Shown in pieces: positions 45,347 through 55,321 of a DNA stretch of 64,000 nucleotides. The position numbers and the translations under genes were made by a program. A model generated the notes under the pieces. The model made no database searches, was not told where the DNA came from, and worked only from the letters and a program-made list of their open reading frames with translations. Source of the stretch: Vibrio sp. MEBiC08052. Its GTDB lineage: Bacteria > Pseudomonadota > Gammaproteobacteria > Enterobacterales > Vibrionaceae. The stretch's first letter is position 1; the number at the start of each line of letters is the position of its first letter. Location: NCBI RefSeq assembly GCF_001506075.1, contig NZ_KQ947475.1, positions 3,520,660-3,584,659 of the forward strand, given 5' to 3'.

Positions 45347-46439
45347 AAATAAGGCATTTTTGCTCAGTGCTTTTGTGTTCGGTTCTTATGGCAACATTGT
45401 CATGGCAGATGAAGTTGCACCTGCTGTCACTGTCGAATCGGCCGTGGTGAGTGGTGAAGAGCCAAATCCTGTCTCGATTCAGATGCCGGAATCGGATCAG
45501 CAAAAGTATGATTATGATATTAATTTTCTGACCGCTGATCAGGCGTATGAGAAAGGACGTTTGCTGCGTGCACAATTTAAAAATGAAGAAGCGCGACGTT
45601 ATCTGAAATATGCTGCCGATAAAGGTGATGCGGATGCTGCTTATTTATATGCGATAGAGCTGTCGGAATATAACCCGACTATCCGCACACCACGGCTTGT
45701 CAGAGAGTATGTTGAGCAGTCGGCAAATCTAGGTAATCTACACGCGATGGACTACCTGTACCGACATGGTACTTGGTTACGTACCGCGATTCGACAATCA
45801 TGGCAGAAACGCTACCACGATGGTTTGGTCAGACTCGCAGCGACACAACCGGCAAAAGCAGCCTATTATTTGTCGCTTTATTATGAAAAAACTGACCCGG
45901 ATCAGTCTAAATATTATTTACAACGAGCGATGGATTACAGTTATCCACTGGCGTGGATGGATAATTCCAGAAGATCACTCGATGATATTAATCAGCTATA
46001 TACGAAAACAAGATTTTCTACTGGGATCTATACCAACTACCGTCATGCAGCGGAGCATAATTTTATCCCGGCAATGAAAGCGTGTGTTGAACTATATGAA
46101 GGCCGCGGTGATTTTAAGAAAGCTTTTGAATGGCGTCAGCGGGCACTGGATGCCGGTGACCTGACATCTCTGGCTGTTGTCGCGAAGATATATGCAGGAG
46201 AAGCATCATCTTATCAGTTTGTGGATGAAGACTTGATTAAAGCTCGTGCTTACTCTGAACTTTACTTGGATTATGCCGGTAGTGATCGCCTGACAAGCTT
46301 GCATAAATCAATGGAACAATTTTTTGTTGATATTACTAATGAGATGACGCCCCCGGATATTGAGCGTGCTCAAAGCATTACAGACACTTATAAAGAAAAG
46401 GTAACCTTTTATAATCACGACACTTATTGGGATTTATAA
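45330..46439 (+). CDS. Exported Sel1/TPR-like repeat protein of the T6SS cluster
   Basis: 369 residues from a GTG at 45330 inside the PAAR gene. That start gives the signal peptide MLISAKNKAFLLSAFVFGS...VMADE and has AAGGTGG upstream; no ATG offers this. The mature part carries Sel1-like helical repeats (ARRYLKYAADKGDADAAYLYAIEL and similar). It occupies the VCA0106 position between PAAR and tssB. Repeats of this kind mediate protein contacts, so a periplasmic accessory role in T6SS is plausible, but its function is not established. Confidence 0.7.
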   Translation: MLISAKNKAFLLSAFVFGSYGNIVMADEVAPAVTVESAVVSGEEPNPVSIQMPESDQQKYDYDINFLTADQAYEKGRLLRAQFKNEEARRYLKYAADKGDADAAYLYAIELSEYNPTIRTPRLVREYVEQSANLGNLHAMDYLYRHGTWLRTAIRQSWQKRYHDGLVRLAATQPAKAAYYLSLYYEKTDPDQSKYYLQRAMDYSYPLAWMDNSRRSLDDINQLYTKTRFSTGIYTNYRHAAEHNFIPAMKACVELYEGRGDFKKAFEWRQRALDAGDLTSLAVVAKIYAGEASSYQFVDEDLIKARAYSELYLDYAGSDRLTSLHKSMEQFFVDITNEMTPPDIERAQSITDTYKEKVTFYNHDTYWDL

Positions 46440-46457
46440 ATAAGGCACAGTGTTTTT

Positions 46458-46492
46458 ATTTAATTCCCCTAAACAAAATAAGGGAATTAAAT
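46458..46492. terminator. Hairpin between the Sel1-repeat gene and tssB
   Basis: Eleven-base arms ATTTAATTCCC / GGGAATTAAAT with a 13-base loop, 18 bases past the stop. It could be a weak terminator or attenuator before tssB; no strong T-run follows. Confidence 0.4.
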
Positions 46493-46692
46493 AATTGGTT
46501 GAATTCCAAGTGTAATATTATCGATTTGAAAACATTATTAAATAAGTGAATTTTTTCATTTATTTAATTGATGCGAATGTTATTCGTGTTCTCATGTCTG
46601 AGTCAGAATATTATTTCTGCTCAGATACCATTTTGCTGGTGAAATGAATATACGCAAGCAACGACTATTGGCATAGGTATTGGAGACTTGAT

Positions 46693-47205
46693 ATGTCTAA
46701 AGAAGGAAGTGTCGCTCCGAAAGAGCGCATTAATATTAAATATGTTCCTGCGACAGGGGATCAACAGGCCGAAATTGAATTACCACTCAAAACATTAGTG
46801 ATTGGTGATTTCAAAGGTCATACGGAAGAAACGCCAGTTGAGGATCGCCAATCTGTTTCAGTTGATAAGAACAACTTCGAGTCAGTGATGCGTGAGAGTA
46901 ACCTCTCAATCAGCGCAACTGTGAAAAATAAATTAAGTGATGACCCTGATGCTGAATTACCAGTCGAACTCAGCTTCAAGTCACTGCAAGATTTTGCTCC
47001 GGATTCAGTTGCGGCTCAGGTTCCGGAATTGAATAAACTGATTGAACTTCGTGAAGCCTTGGTTGCTTTAAAAGGTCCTTTAGGAAATATCCCTGCATTC
47101 AGAGAGCGCTTACAAGCACTGATTGCATCTGAAGAGTCTCGTGAAAAGCTCCTTGCTGAACTGGATATTGTCGGCGGGTCTGAAGAGAAAGAACCTCAAG
47201 AGTAA
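46693..47205 (+). CDS. tssB: T6SS sheath small subunit TssB/VipA
   Basis: 170 residues. KERINIKYVPATGDQQAEIELPLK and the motif LVIGDFKGHTEETPVEDR are typical TssB. It pairs with TssC to build the contractile sheath around the Hcp tube. GGAG precedes the start. It opens the core T6SS run; in V. cholerae the orthologue is VCA0107. Confidence 0.96.
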   Translation: MSKEGSVAPKERINIKYVPATGDQQAEIELPLKTLVIGDFKGHTEETPVEDRQSVSVDKNNFESVMRESNLSISATVKNKLSDDPDAELPVELSFKSLQDFAPDSVAAQVPELNKLIELREALVALKGPLGNIPAFRERLQALIASEESREKLLAELDIVGGSEEKEPQE

Positions 47206-47260
47206 CGATAGACGCAATACTTTTGGTGTTTTTTAACTTATTGTCATAGGAACTTGATTA

Positions 47261-48736
47261 ATGTCTGCTACAGAAGAAACGGTACTAGAAAGCCCCCAGG
47301 CTGGTGAACTCAGCCTGTTAGATGAGATTATGGCGCAAACACGCCTTGCACCGAATGAAGAAGGTTATGATATCGCGAAAAAAGGTGTTGCCGCGTTTAT
47401 CGAAAACCTGATTGGTTCAAGCCAAGAATCAGAGCCGGTTAACAAATCGCTTGTTGACCAAATGCTGGTTGAACTGGATAAAAAAATCAGTGCGCAAATG
47501 GATGAGATCCTTCACCATGAAAAATTCCAGCAAATGGAATCAGCATGGCGTGGACTGAAGCTGTTCATCGACCGTACCGATTTCAGGGAAAACAACAAAG
47601 TTGATATCATCCATGTTACCAAAGAAGAACTGTTGGAAGATTTTGAGTTTGCACCAGAAATCTCTCAATCAGGCCTGTATAAGCAGGTGTATTCTTCAGG
47701 TTATGGCCAGTTTGGTGGTGAACCAACAGGTGCGATGATCGGTAACTATGCGTTTACACCGTCCACACCGGATATGAAACTGCTGCAATACATGGGTGCG
47801 CTTGGCGCAATGGCTCATGCACCGTTCATTTCGAGTGTAGGTCCCGAATTCTTTGGTATCGACTCTTTTGAAGAACTTCCTAATATCAAAGATGTAAAAT
47901 CGATCTTCGAAAGTCCAAAATATACCAAGTGGCGTTCGCTACGTGAGTCTGAAGATGCACGCTATCTGGGTCTGACTGCACCACGTTTCTTGTTGCGCGT
48001 ACCTTACGATCCAATCGAAAACCCAATCAAAACGTTTAACTACCAGGAAAGTGTCCGTGAATCTCACGAACATTATCTGTGGGGTAACACTGCCTTTGCA
48101 TTTGCAACTCGTCTGACTGACAGCTTTGCAAAATACAGATGGTGTCCGAACATCATCGGTCCTCAAAGTGGTGGTGCGGTTGAAGATCTGCCAGTCCACG
48201 TTTTTGAAACCATGGGTGCCTTGCAAGCGAAGATTCCAACGGAAGTGCTGATCACTGACCGTAAAGAGTTTGAACTTGCCGAAGAAGGTTTCATTGCACT
48301 GACGATGCGTAAAGGCAGCGACAACGCAGCGTTCTTCTCTGCCAACTCGATTCAGAAGCCAAAAATCTTCCCGAATACGAAAGAAGGTAAAGAAGCAGAA
48401 ACCAACTACAAGCTGGGTACTCAGCTCCCTTACATGATGATTATCAACCGTTTGGCGCACTACATCAAAGTATTGCAACGCGAACAGATTGGTTCATGGA
48501 AAGAGAGACAAGACCTTGAGCGTGAACTGAATGGTTGGATCAAGCAGTATGTTGCTGATCAGGAAAACCCACCGGCAGACGTTCGTAGCCGTCGTCCACT
48601 TCGTGCTGCACGCATTGAAGTGTCTGATGTGGATGGTAACCCAGGCTGGTATCAGGTATCGCTGGCAGTTCGCCCACACTTCAAGTACATGGGTGCGAAC
48701 TTCGAACTGTCACTCGTTGGCCGTTTAGATCAGTAA
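47261..48736 (+). CDS. tssC: T6SS sheath large subunit TssC/VipB
   Basis: 491 residues. Conserved stretches include MESAWRGLKLFIDRTDF, FGGEPTGAMIGNYAF, LTAPRFLLRVPY and the C-terminal FELSLVGRLDQ. With TssB it forms the sheath whose contraction drives the spike; its N-terminal part is also where ClpV recognises contracted sheath. It ends one base before tssE. Confidence 0.97.
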   Translation: MSATEETVLESPQAGELSLLDEIMAQTRLAPNEEGYDIAKKGVAAFIENLIGSSQESEPVNKSLVDQMLVELDKKISAQMDEILHHEKFQQMESAWRGLKLFIDRTDFRENNKVDIIHVTKEELLEDFEFAPEISQSGLYKQVYSSGYGQFGGEPTGAMIGNYAFTPSTPDMKLLQYMGALGAMAHAPFISSVGPEFFGIDSFEELPNIKDVKSIFESPKYTKWRSLRESEDARYLGLTAPRFLLRVPYDPIENPIKTFNYQESVRESHEHYLWGNTAFAFATRLTDSFAKYRWCPNIIGPQSGGAVEDLPVHVFETMGALQAKIPTEVLITDRKEFELAEEGFIALTMRKGSDNAAFFSANSIQKPKIFPNTKEGKEAETNYKLGTQLPYMMIINRLAHYIKVLQREQIGSWKERQDLERELNGWIKQYVADQENPPADVRSRRPLRAARIEVSDVDGNPGWYQVSLAVRPHFKYMGANFELSLVGRLDQ

Positions 48737-48737
48737 T

Positions 48738-49175
48738 ATGTCTTACATTGCGCCTGAAGAGGTTGCATTTGGCGTCGGCTTCTTTGAACGCTTAGAAGCC
48801 GGCGAAAGACCCCGGTCTTTGACTCAGGGCCCAGATGCAAACGATGTGCTTAATTCGATCAAGCGGAACGTTTCCAATGTTCTGAATACTCGGCTGGGAG
48901 AAGCGCAGAGCGCACCCGAGCTGGGGCTCGTTGATTTTAACGACGCAACACTGGAAACACTTGATCTGGCTGTCAGAATCCGCATGGCGATTAAGGACTG
49001 TTTGAGAAAATATGAGCCACGATTGAAAGAGATTGTGGTGACGTCAGAAAGAGACGATTTGAACCCATTATCATTGAGATTTCGGATCACTGCCGAAGTG
49101 AATAGTAGTGCTGTTCATGAAACGGTAAAACTGAATCTGTTATTGGATCAAAATCGTCAATATCGAGTGTATTGA
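48738..49175 (+). CDS. tssE: T6SS baseplate protein TssE
   Basis: 145 residues, gp25-like baseplate wedge component. It has the GFFERLEAGERPR start and an RIRMAIKDCLRKYEPRL helix, then SLRFRITAEVN. It helps initiate sheath assembly. Its orthologue is VCA0109. It starts one base after tssC. Confidence 0.94.
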   Translation: MSYIAPEEVAFGVGFFERLEAGERPRSLTQGPDANDVLNSIKRNVSNVLNTRLGEAQSAPELGLVDFNDATLETLDLAVRIRMAIKDCLRKYEPRLKEIVVTSERDDLNPLSLRFRITAEVNSSAVHETVKLNLLLDQNRQYRVY

Positions 49176-49178
49176 TAC

Positions 49179-50951
49179 ATGGCACAGGATAAGTACTTTC
49201 GAGAAGAACTTTCATTTTTGAAAGAGCAGGGGAAGCGTTTCACTGAAATCCATCCCCAGCTTTCTCGTTTTCTTCACGGTCAGGTGACCGACCCGGATGT
49301 CGAACGTCTACTGGAAGGTTTTGCATTCCTGACAGCACGTTTGCGTGAAAAAGTTGAAGATGAATTTCCTGAGCTGACGCATTCGATTATTAACATGTTA
49401 TGGCCGAATTACCTTCGGCCTGTTCCTAGCATGAGTATTGTTGCGTTTGAGCCGGAATCGAAAGTCAGTGAGAAGCAGATTGTCCGCGCTGGTATCCAAC
49501 TTGATAGTTCAGAGAAAGTTTTGGGCACGGTGTGCCATTTCCGAACCTGTCGTGATGTTGCGGTTTTCCCGTTGGTGATTGAGGATATTACCTCACATCA
49601 TACCCGGGAATCGAGTACCGTTGATATCAATCTGGCGATGAAAGGCGAGATGTCCGTCGGAGAAGCGCTGGTTGACAGTCTGCGCTTTTATCTCGGTGGC
49701 GAGAAGTATAGTGCGCAAATGCTTTACCTGTGGCTCCATCATCATCTGGATAAAATGGTGATCGACGTCAATGGGACTGAATTCAGTATCCCGCGGGATG
49801 CACTTCAGTCGGTTGGTTTTTCCGGTGAAGACTCACTGCTGCCTTATCCGAAGAATGTGTATGAAGGGTATCGGATTCTGCAAGAGTATCTGTCATTTCC
49901 GGAAGCTTTCCATTTCTTTGATATTGGTGCACTGGATAAAGTGCTGCCGAAATCCGTGCGCGGCAAAATGACGCTTCGCATTCATTTTTCAAAAACATTG
50001 CCGACTGATGTGCGGATTAATCAGAGTAGTTTCCAACTCTACTGCGTGCCGATTATTAACCTGTTCGAGCATGATGCTGATCCGATTGACTTGACCGGTA
50101 AGCAGTCAGAATACCGCGTGATTCCGTCGAGTCGTTATCCGTCACACTATGAAGTGTTCAGTATTGATGGTGTATTCGGCTGGCAGGATAAAACGCAGGA
50201 TAGTCAACGGATTCGCGGTGAAAAACGCGTTTATCATCCATTTGAAAGCTTTCAGCATCAGGTGGAAAGAGCCAGACAGCGTGAAGTGCTCTACTATCGT
50301 TCACGGGTCAAAGATAGTCAGCGTAATGATGGCTTCGATACTTTTATTTCGTTTATCCGCGGGGATGAAACGTTATCGGTCAATGTCGATGAAGCGATCT
50401 CGATTCAACTGACCTGTACCAACCGATTATTACCGATTGAACTGGGAGTCGGGGATATCTGTCAATCAACGGACACCTCGCCCGACTATGTGACGTTCAA
50501 AAATATTATTGCACCGACTCAGCCGTTGCGTCCGGTTTTGGATGGCAGCTTGTTGTGGGGGTTAATTTCAAATCTATCCCTCAATTACTTGTCGCTGCTT
50601 TCGAAAGATGCACTGAGCAGTGTACTCAGAACTTATGATTTCCGGGCTCTGGTTGACCGTCAGGCCGAGCGTGTGGCGAAAAAGCGTCTGGAAGGCATTA
50701 TCAAAATAGAATCGAAGCCCATAGATAAATTATTAAGAGGGCTTCCTGTACGTGGTCTGCAATCCGAGATTCATATTGATCAGAGCTGTTTTGGCTCAGA
50801 AGGTGATCTTTATCTGTTCGGTCGGGTGCTGAGCCACTTTTTTGCTTTGTATGCCAACATCAATTCATTTCATGAACTGATATTGGTCAACGTCAGTAAT
50901 AACGAGAAATACACATGGGGAACCCGGACAGGGATGCAGCCGCTGATATAG
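49179..50951 (+). CDS. tssF: T6SS baseplate protein TssF (VasA)
   Basis: 590 residues. The N-terminus DKYFREELSFLKEQGKRFTEIHPQLSRFL is the TssF hallmark, followed by DPDVERLLEGFAFLTARLREK. It forms the wedge with TssG, TssE and TssK. It starts 3 bases after tssE and overlaps tssG by 37 bases. Confidence 0.96.
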   Translation: MAQDKYFREELSFLKEQGKRFTEIHPQLSRFLHGQVTDPDVERLLEGFAFLTARLREKVEDEFPELTHSIINMLWPNYLRPVPSMSIVAFEPESKVSEKQIVRAGIQLDSSEKVLGTVCHFRTCRDVAVFPLVIEDITSHHTRESSTVDINLAMKGEMSVGEALVDSLRFYLGGEKYSAQMLYLWLHHHLDKMVIDVNGTEFSIPRDALQSVGFSGEDSLLPYPKNVYEGYRILQEYLSFPEAFHFFDIGALDKVLPKSVRGKMTLRIHFSKTLPTDVRINQSSFQLYCVPIINLFEHDADPIDLTGKQSEYRVIPSSRYPSHYEVFSIDGVFGWQDKTQDSQRIRGEKRVYHPFESFQHQVERARQREVLYYRSRVKDSQRNDGFDTFISFIRGDETLSVNVDEAISIQLTCTNRLLPIELGVGDICQSTDTSPDYVTFKNIIAPTQPLRPVLDGSLLWGLISNLSLNYLSLLSKDALSSVLRTYDFRALVDRQAERVAKKRLEGIIKIESKPIDKLLRGLPVRGLQSEIHIDQSCFGSEGDLYLFGRVLSHFFALYANINSFHELILVNVSNNEKYTWGTRTGMQPLI

Positions 50952-51931
50952 ATTCAGCTCAAGAAAAGCAAGCGCTCATACCAATACCGGATAAGGTGAG
51001 GTCGTACAATTTCTTCCAGTTGGTGGAATTGTTACAAAAACTTCAGCGCTCGAATCCGGAAGATGAAGATTGGGAAAGAGTTTGTCGCTTGGTATTTAGT
51101 GCGAATCCCAGTTTGGGGTTTTCGCCTGCTGACGTGACGGATTTGACCCAGTTCGATGACGAGCATTTGATTTTACAAACCAATTTTTTTGGTTTGACCG
51201 GATCGCAGTCTCCGTTGCCGGGCTTCATTCTTGAGCAGCTGGTGACAGAAGACCCGGGCGGATTCAAACGTCCTTTTCTGGATTTTTTCAATAACCGCCT
51301 GATCAACTTGGTCTATCGAATCTGGCGTAAATATCGTTATTACGTGCGTTTTCAGGATGATGCGCAGGATCTGTTTTCACAACAATTATTCGCTTTGGTC
51401 GGACTGGCTGATCCTGATTTAAGAGGTGATACGCCGATCAACTGGTGCAAGATGCTGGCTTACGCCGGTGTACTGGCCGGACGAAGTCGTTCCCCGCAAG
51501 TTGTTGCCGGGATTATTGCCCACTGCTTTGATTTGGAAGATGTCAGCATCCGGCAGTGGGAAAAGCGCAGAGTGATGATCGATCCGTCGCAGCAATTCAG
51601 TCTGGGTCAGCAAAATGGCAACTTGGGGATGAATACCGTCATCGGTGAGTCGGTGATGGATTGCAACGGTAAATTTGTGATTTGTATTAAAGGGCTTTCA
51701 CGCCAGCGGTTTGCAGACTTTCTGCCGATCGGTAAGGAATTCCAACCCCTGTGTAAGTTGGTGGAATTCGTTCTGCGCGAGCAGATGGCTTATGACTTGG
51801 AGCTCTCTATGGATGAGAAAGAAGTCCCCGTACTTCGATTGAACTCTCAGGATAGTGTGGCCTTAGGGTGGTATTCGTTTCTTGGCTCCGGTGAGCGTGA
51901 GAAAAACGTGTTAATTCAGGTGAGGCAATAG
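50915..51931 (+). CDS. tssG: T6SS baseplate protein TssG (VasB)
   Basis: 338 residues. YNFFQLVELLQKL, FFGLTGSQSPLPGFILEQL and FLDFFNNRLINLVYRIWRKY are characteristic TssG segments. It works with TssF in the baseplate wedge. The start at 50915 lies inside tssF; the overlapping coding stretch is consistent with coupling. Confidence 0.94.
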   Translation: MGNPDRDAAADIDSAQEKQALIPIPDKVRSYNFFQLVELLQKLQRSNPEDEDWERVCRLVFSANPSLGFSPADVTDLTQFDDEHLILQTNFFGLTGSQSPLPGFILEQLVTEDPGGFKRPFLDFFNNRLINLVYRIWRKYRYYVRFQDDAQDLFSQQLFALVGLADPDLRGDTPINWCKMLAYAGVLAGRSRSPQVVAGIIAHCFDLEDVSIRQWEKRRVMIDPSQQFSLGQQNGNLGMNTVIGESVMDCNGKFVICIKGLSRQRFADFLPIGKEFQPLCKLVEFVLREQMAYDLELSMDEKEVPVLRLNSQDSVALGWYSFLGSGEREKNVLIQVRQ

Positions 51932-51933
51932 TG

Positions 51934-53484
51934 ATGATTCAGAGTAAACAGCCTTCCCTCAACATAATTGTCACCAATGTTCAGGTGTTGGAGTCCGGTT
52001 TGATCTCTCGGACGTCTTGGACGCCTGCGGGTGGAACAATCGGAACGGCAACAGATAGTTTTTGGCATCTGACGGATAAGAATGGGGCGATTTACCCGAA
52101 TCATTGTGAAATTTTGGTCGTTGACGGTGCTTTTTGTGTGCGTGATAACTGCGGTGAAACCTACGTGAACGGTTCATCGATGGCGTTGGGTCGCAACAAG
52201 TTAGCCCGATTGGAAAACAAAGATGAAATTCAAGTTGGTCCGTACACACTCCGTGTCCATTTAGGTAACACCGGTGACGATGATATGGCTTCCAGCAATG
52301 TGTTGGAGCAGTTATTTGATGATGATCGTCATAGTCTTTTAGCTGACGATGACGGTGAAGCCGCGACTTTAAACCGTAGCGATGAAGTCGATCACAGTGT
52401 GACTGACCCATTAATGGCATTGGATGAACTCTCTCCGCAGAACAAAGATGACAGTTATGTGTTGATTGATGGTGATGACGATGAAGTTCGGCCAGAAGAT
52501 GAAACCCAAGAACAACCTTTGCTTGCGGCTGAAGAATATTACCAGCGCCCGTTGCAGGAAACGCAGCAAGAGAACGGTGAATACGATATGACCGCGTCGA
52601 TTAGTCTGAAGAAAATCTTCAGATTCGGGGCGTTAAAGTTGGGCAGAAAGCCCAAACCAGACGTACAGCAGGCAGCGCCTGTCAATACGCACAGTAACCA
52701 CACCAATGCGACAGACAATCAATCTGTGCACAACCGATCTGTGAGTCATGGATCAGTCGATTATCAATCAGTGAACAACGAATCAGAGGGCTATGGGATG
52801 GATGAGAACGTACTCGATCTACTCGAAGAAGAAGTCGCAAAAAGCATGTCATCGACATCAGAACAGTCTGTTGGCACAAATCATCATGGGAAACATCTGC
52901 TGACCGGTCCGATGCTGGATGGTCTGGGTGTAGATCTGACCGATAGCCATGATATGGAAAAAATGCACTTCCTTTCCGAAGAACTGGGCTTGTCGCTGCA
53001 GGCATGTGTCAAAGGACTCCTGGATCTGCACAAGCAGGTAAATCATGGTCGTTTCGATATGATGAATCGCAATCTTCAGCCCATTGAAGATAATCCGCTG
53101 CGACTGGGTCTGTCTTATGAAGAGACCATGAAAACCATGTACGATTCGCAAAAGAGTCTGGTTCATTTGTCGGCACCGGCAGCTATTACTGAAAGTTTAA
53201 AAAGCATTCAAGATCACAACGAAGCGGTTCAGTATGCGACGACAGAAGCACTGAGTCAGATTCTGGCAGCGTTTTCACCACAGGTCCTCCTCCGTCGCTT
53301 TAACAATTATAAGCGTCCGAATGAGCAACGCAGCGACTCCGAGGAAGCATGGGCTTGGAATATGTATAGCAGCTACTACCAAGAACTGACGTCTAACCGT
53401 CAAAAAGGGTTTGAAAAGCTGTTTTGGGAAATTTTCGAACAGGCTTACGACAAGAAAATCCGTGAGAAGCAACTGGAGTTCTGA
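51934..53484 (+). CDS. tagH: T6SS-associated FHA-domain protein (TagH/VasC)
   Basis: 516 residues. The N-terminal FHA domain (about 20-115) has the FHA-like CEILVVDGAFCVRDNCGETYVNGS pattern, a phosphothreonine-binding fold. A long acidic, low-complexity linker with repeated S-V pairs (around 250-290) leads to a C-terminal VasC-type domain (LSYEETMKTMYDSQ ... FWEIFEQAYDKKIREKQLEF). I use the ATG at 51934 with GAGG 8 bases before; a GTG at 51931 is possible. It probably acts in T6SS assembly or post-translational control; no threonine kinase gene is visible here. Confidence 0.9.
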   Translation: MIQSKQPSLNIIVTNVQVLESGLISRTSWTPAGGTIGTATDSFWHLTDKNGAIYPNHCEILVVDGAFCVRDNCGETYVNGSSMALGRNKLARLENKDEIQVGPYTLRVHLGNTGDDDMASSNVLEQLFDDDRHSLLADDDGEAATLNRSDEVDHSVTDPLMALDELSPQNKDDSYVLIDGDDDEVRPEDETQEQPLLAAEEYYQRPLQETQQENGEYDMTASISLKKIFRFGALKLGRKPKPDVQQAAPVNTHSNHTNATDNQSVHNRSVSHGSVDYQSVNNESEGYGMDENVLDLLEEEVAKSMSSTSEQSVGTNHHGKHLLTGPMLDGLGVDLTDSHDMEKMHFLSEELGLSLQACVKGLLDLHKQVNHGRFDMMNRNLQPIEDNPLRLGLSYEETMKTMYDSQKSLVHLSAPAAITESLKSIQDHNEAVQYATTEALSQILAAFSPQVLLRRFNNYKRPNEQRSDSEEAWAWNMYSSYYQELTSNRQKGFEKLFWEIFEQAYDKKIREKQLEF

Positions 53485-53486
53485 TT

Positions 53487-53981
53487 GTGAAAAAGTTTGC
53501 TTGTGTTTTATTCGCTTTGCTAATGCTTACTGCGTGCAGCAGTAGTAGCAGTAGCACCCCGGCGGATGAATATAATCCGGCAGAAGCTCCGACAACAGTG
53601 ACATTCAGTATGGTGACGGATGCTGGTGTAAACCCCAATATCTGGGGCGAAGCATCACCGGTGGAAGTACAGGTCTTTGAATTGGAAGATGATTCTATGT
53701 TCATGTCAGCTGACTATGACACGATCAAAGCCAACTATAAAAAAGCACTGCGCAGTAATTTCGTCAGAGATTACGACTACATGCTAATGCCTGGCCAGTT
53801 TAAGTTTGTCAATGCATTCAAAGTTGCTCCGGAAACGCATTATATCGGTGTCATGGCGCATTTTGCCGAACCGGAACTGAGTGAATGGAAGAAAGCGGTC
53901 AAAGTCCTGAATAAAGGCCGGGAGTATCACCTGCTGATGCTGTTCAAAGACTACGATGTTAAATTAGAAAAAGTGGAATAA
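53487..53981 (+). CDS. tssJ: T6SS outer-membrane lipoprotein TssJ (VasD)
   Basis: 164 residues. Lipoprotein signal MKKFACVLFALLMLTACSSS with the lipobox Cys17, followed by a serine-rich stretch. The mature domain has NIWGEASPVEVQVFELEDDSMF, typical of the TssJ transthyretin-like fold. It anchors the TssJLM membrane complex in the outer membrane by binding TssM. It begins 2 bases after tagH. Confidence 0.95.
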   Translation: MKKFACVLFALLMLTACSSSSSSTPADEYNPAEAPTTVTFSMVTDAGVNPNIWGEASPVEVQVFELEDDSMFMSADYDTIKANYKKALRSNFVRDYDYMLMPGQFKFVNAFKVAPETHYIGVMAHFAEPELSEWKKAVKVLNKGREYHLLMLFKDYDVKLEKVE

Positions 53982-53986
53982 TCGAG

Positions 53987-55321
53987 ATGTTTGCACGTAA
54001 CCGTGTTATCTGGAACGAAGGATTGTTTATCAAACCTCAGCATTTCCAACAACAACAACGATATACAGAATACTATGTTGATGCACGGATGAATTCTGTC
54101 AGTGGCTATCTGTACGGCATCTCTGAGCTGGCATTAAATCCGGAATATCTGGCATTCGGCCGGATTGCAATTGAACGTTTATCGGGCGTCATGCCTGACG
54201 GTACAGTCTTTAACGTGCCGCAGGAAGATTCGCTCCCTGAACCGCTGGAAATTGAAGACGCCTCATTGGCCGGGCAACTGGTCTATCTGGCATTGCCACT
54301 GCGGACCGAATCGTTGCTCGAAGTCAGTTGGCCGGAAGAGCGGGGTACCGGGCGTTATGAAAGCCGCCGGATGGATGTCCGCGATGTCCAGAGCCGACAA
54401 GGCGACACCACGACGATTGATGTCTCTCCGGTTCGCATGCATCTGATGCTGGAGAAAGAAGATCGCAGTTCCTATGCATCATTTGCGATTGCCCGGATTC
54501 TGGAAAAACGTCCGGACGGCAGTCTGGTGCTGGATCCTGAATTTATCCCGTGTCATCTCAATTCGTCTGTCAACGTGACGTTGCATCGGGTGGTGACTGA
54601 AATCGCCGGGCTGATGAATGAACGGGCCAAAAGTATTGCTGAACGGATCAGCTCTCCCGGTCAGGGCGCTGTTGCGGATGTATCTGACTTCATGCTGTTA
54701 CAGGCGCTGAACCGTTTACAGCCGCTGATTGAGCATTTATCCAAGCTCCGGACACTTCATCCGGAACGATTGTTTGAATGTCTGGCTTCGATCTGTGGTG
54801 AACTGGCAACGTTTACTGATGAAAGTCGTCTGCCGCCAGCCATTCCGGTTTATAACCATGACATGCCGACGGACTGTTTTATGACGTTGATTCGTCACAT
54901 GAGACAAAGTCTGAGTGTGGTGCTTGAACCGCGTGCTGTGTCTATCCAGCTGGATAAACGGAAATACGGCCTCATGGTGGCGCCAATCCATGACACCAAC
55001 CTCATGGAAGATGCCGACTTTATTATTGCGGTCAAAGCGAGAATGCCACTGGACGAGTTGCGTCGTGTGTTTGTTCAGCAGACAAAAGTCGCTTCCGTCG
55101 AGAAGATCAGAGAACTGATTTCTCTCCAACTGCCGGGTATCCCACTGACGCCGCTGCCTGTTGCGCCTCGTCAGCTCCCTTACCATGCGGGTTATACCTA
55201 TTATCAGCTTGATAAATCCAGTGCAGCTTGGTCAATGATCAGACAGGCCAGCGGCTTCGCTTTCCATGTGGCAGCGGCATTTGAAGACCTTGACTTACAA
55301 TTCTGGGCGATAAGGAGTTAA
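53987..55321 (+). CDS. tssK: T6SS baseplate protein TssK (VasE)
   Basis: 444 residues. RVIWNEGLFIKPQHFQQQQRY is the diagnostic TssK N-terminus. It links the baseplate to the TssLM membrane complex. It lies 5 bases after tssJ and its stop (TAATG) overlaps the tssL start. Confidence 0.97.
   Translation: MFARNRVIWNEGLFIKPQHFQQQQRYTEYYVDARMNSVSGYLYGISELALNPEYLAFGRIAIERLSGVMPDGTVFNVPQEDSLPEPLEIEDASLAGQLVYLALPLRTESLLEVSWPEERGTGRYESRRMDVRDVQSRQGDTTTIDVSPVRMHLMLEKEDRSSYASFAIARILEKRPDGSLVLDPEFIPCHLNSSVNVTLHRVVTEIAGLMNERAKSIAERISSPGQGAVADVSDFMLLQALNRLQPLIEHLSKLRTLHPERLFECLASICGELATFTDESRLPPAIPVYNHDMPTDCFMTLIRHMRQSLSVVLEPRAVSIQLDKRKYGLMVAPIHDTNLMEDADFIIAVKARMPLDELRRVFVQQTKVASVEKIRELISLQLPGIPLTPLPVAPRQLPYHAGYTYYQLDKSSAAWSMIRQASGFAFHVAAAFEDLDLQFWAIRS

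Noticed and set aside
46668..46683. Sigma-54-like promoter TGGCATAGGTATTGGA before tssB
   Set aside because: The -12 element has GG instead of GC, and the predicted transcription start would fall on the tssB start codon.
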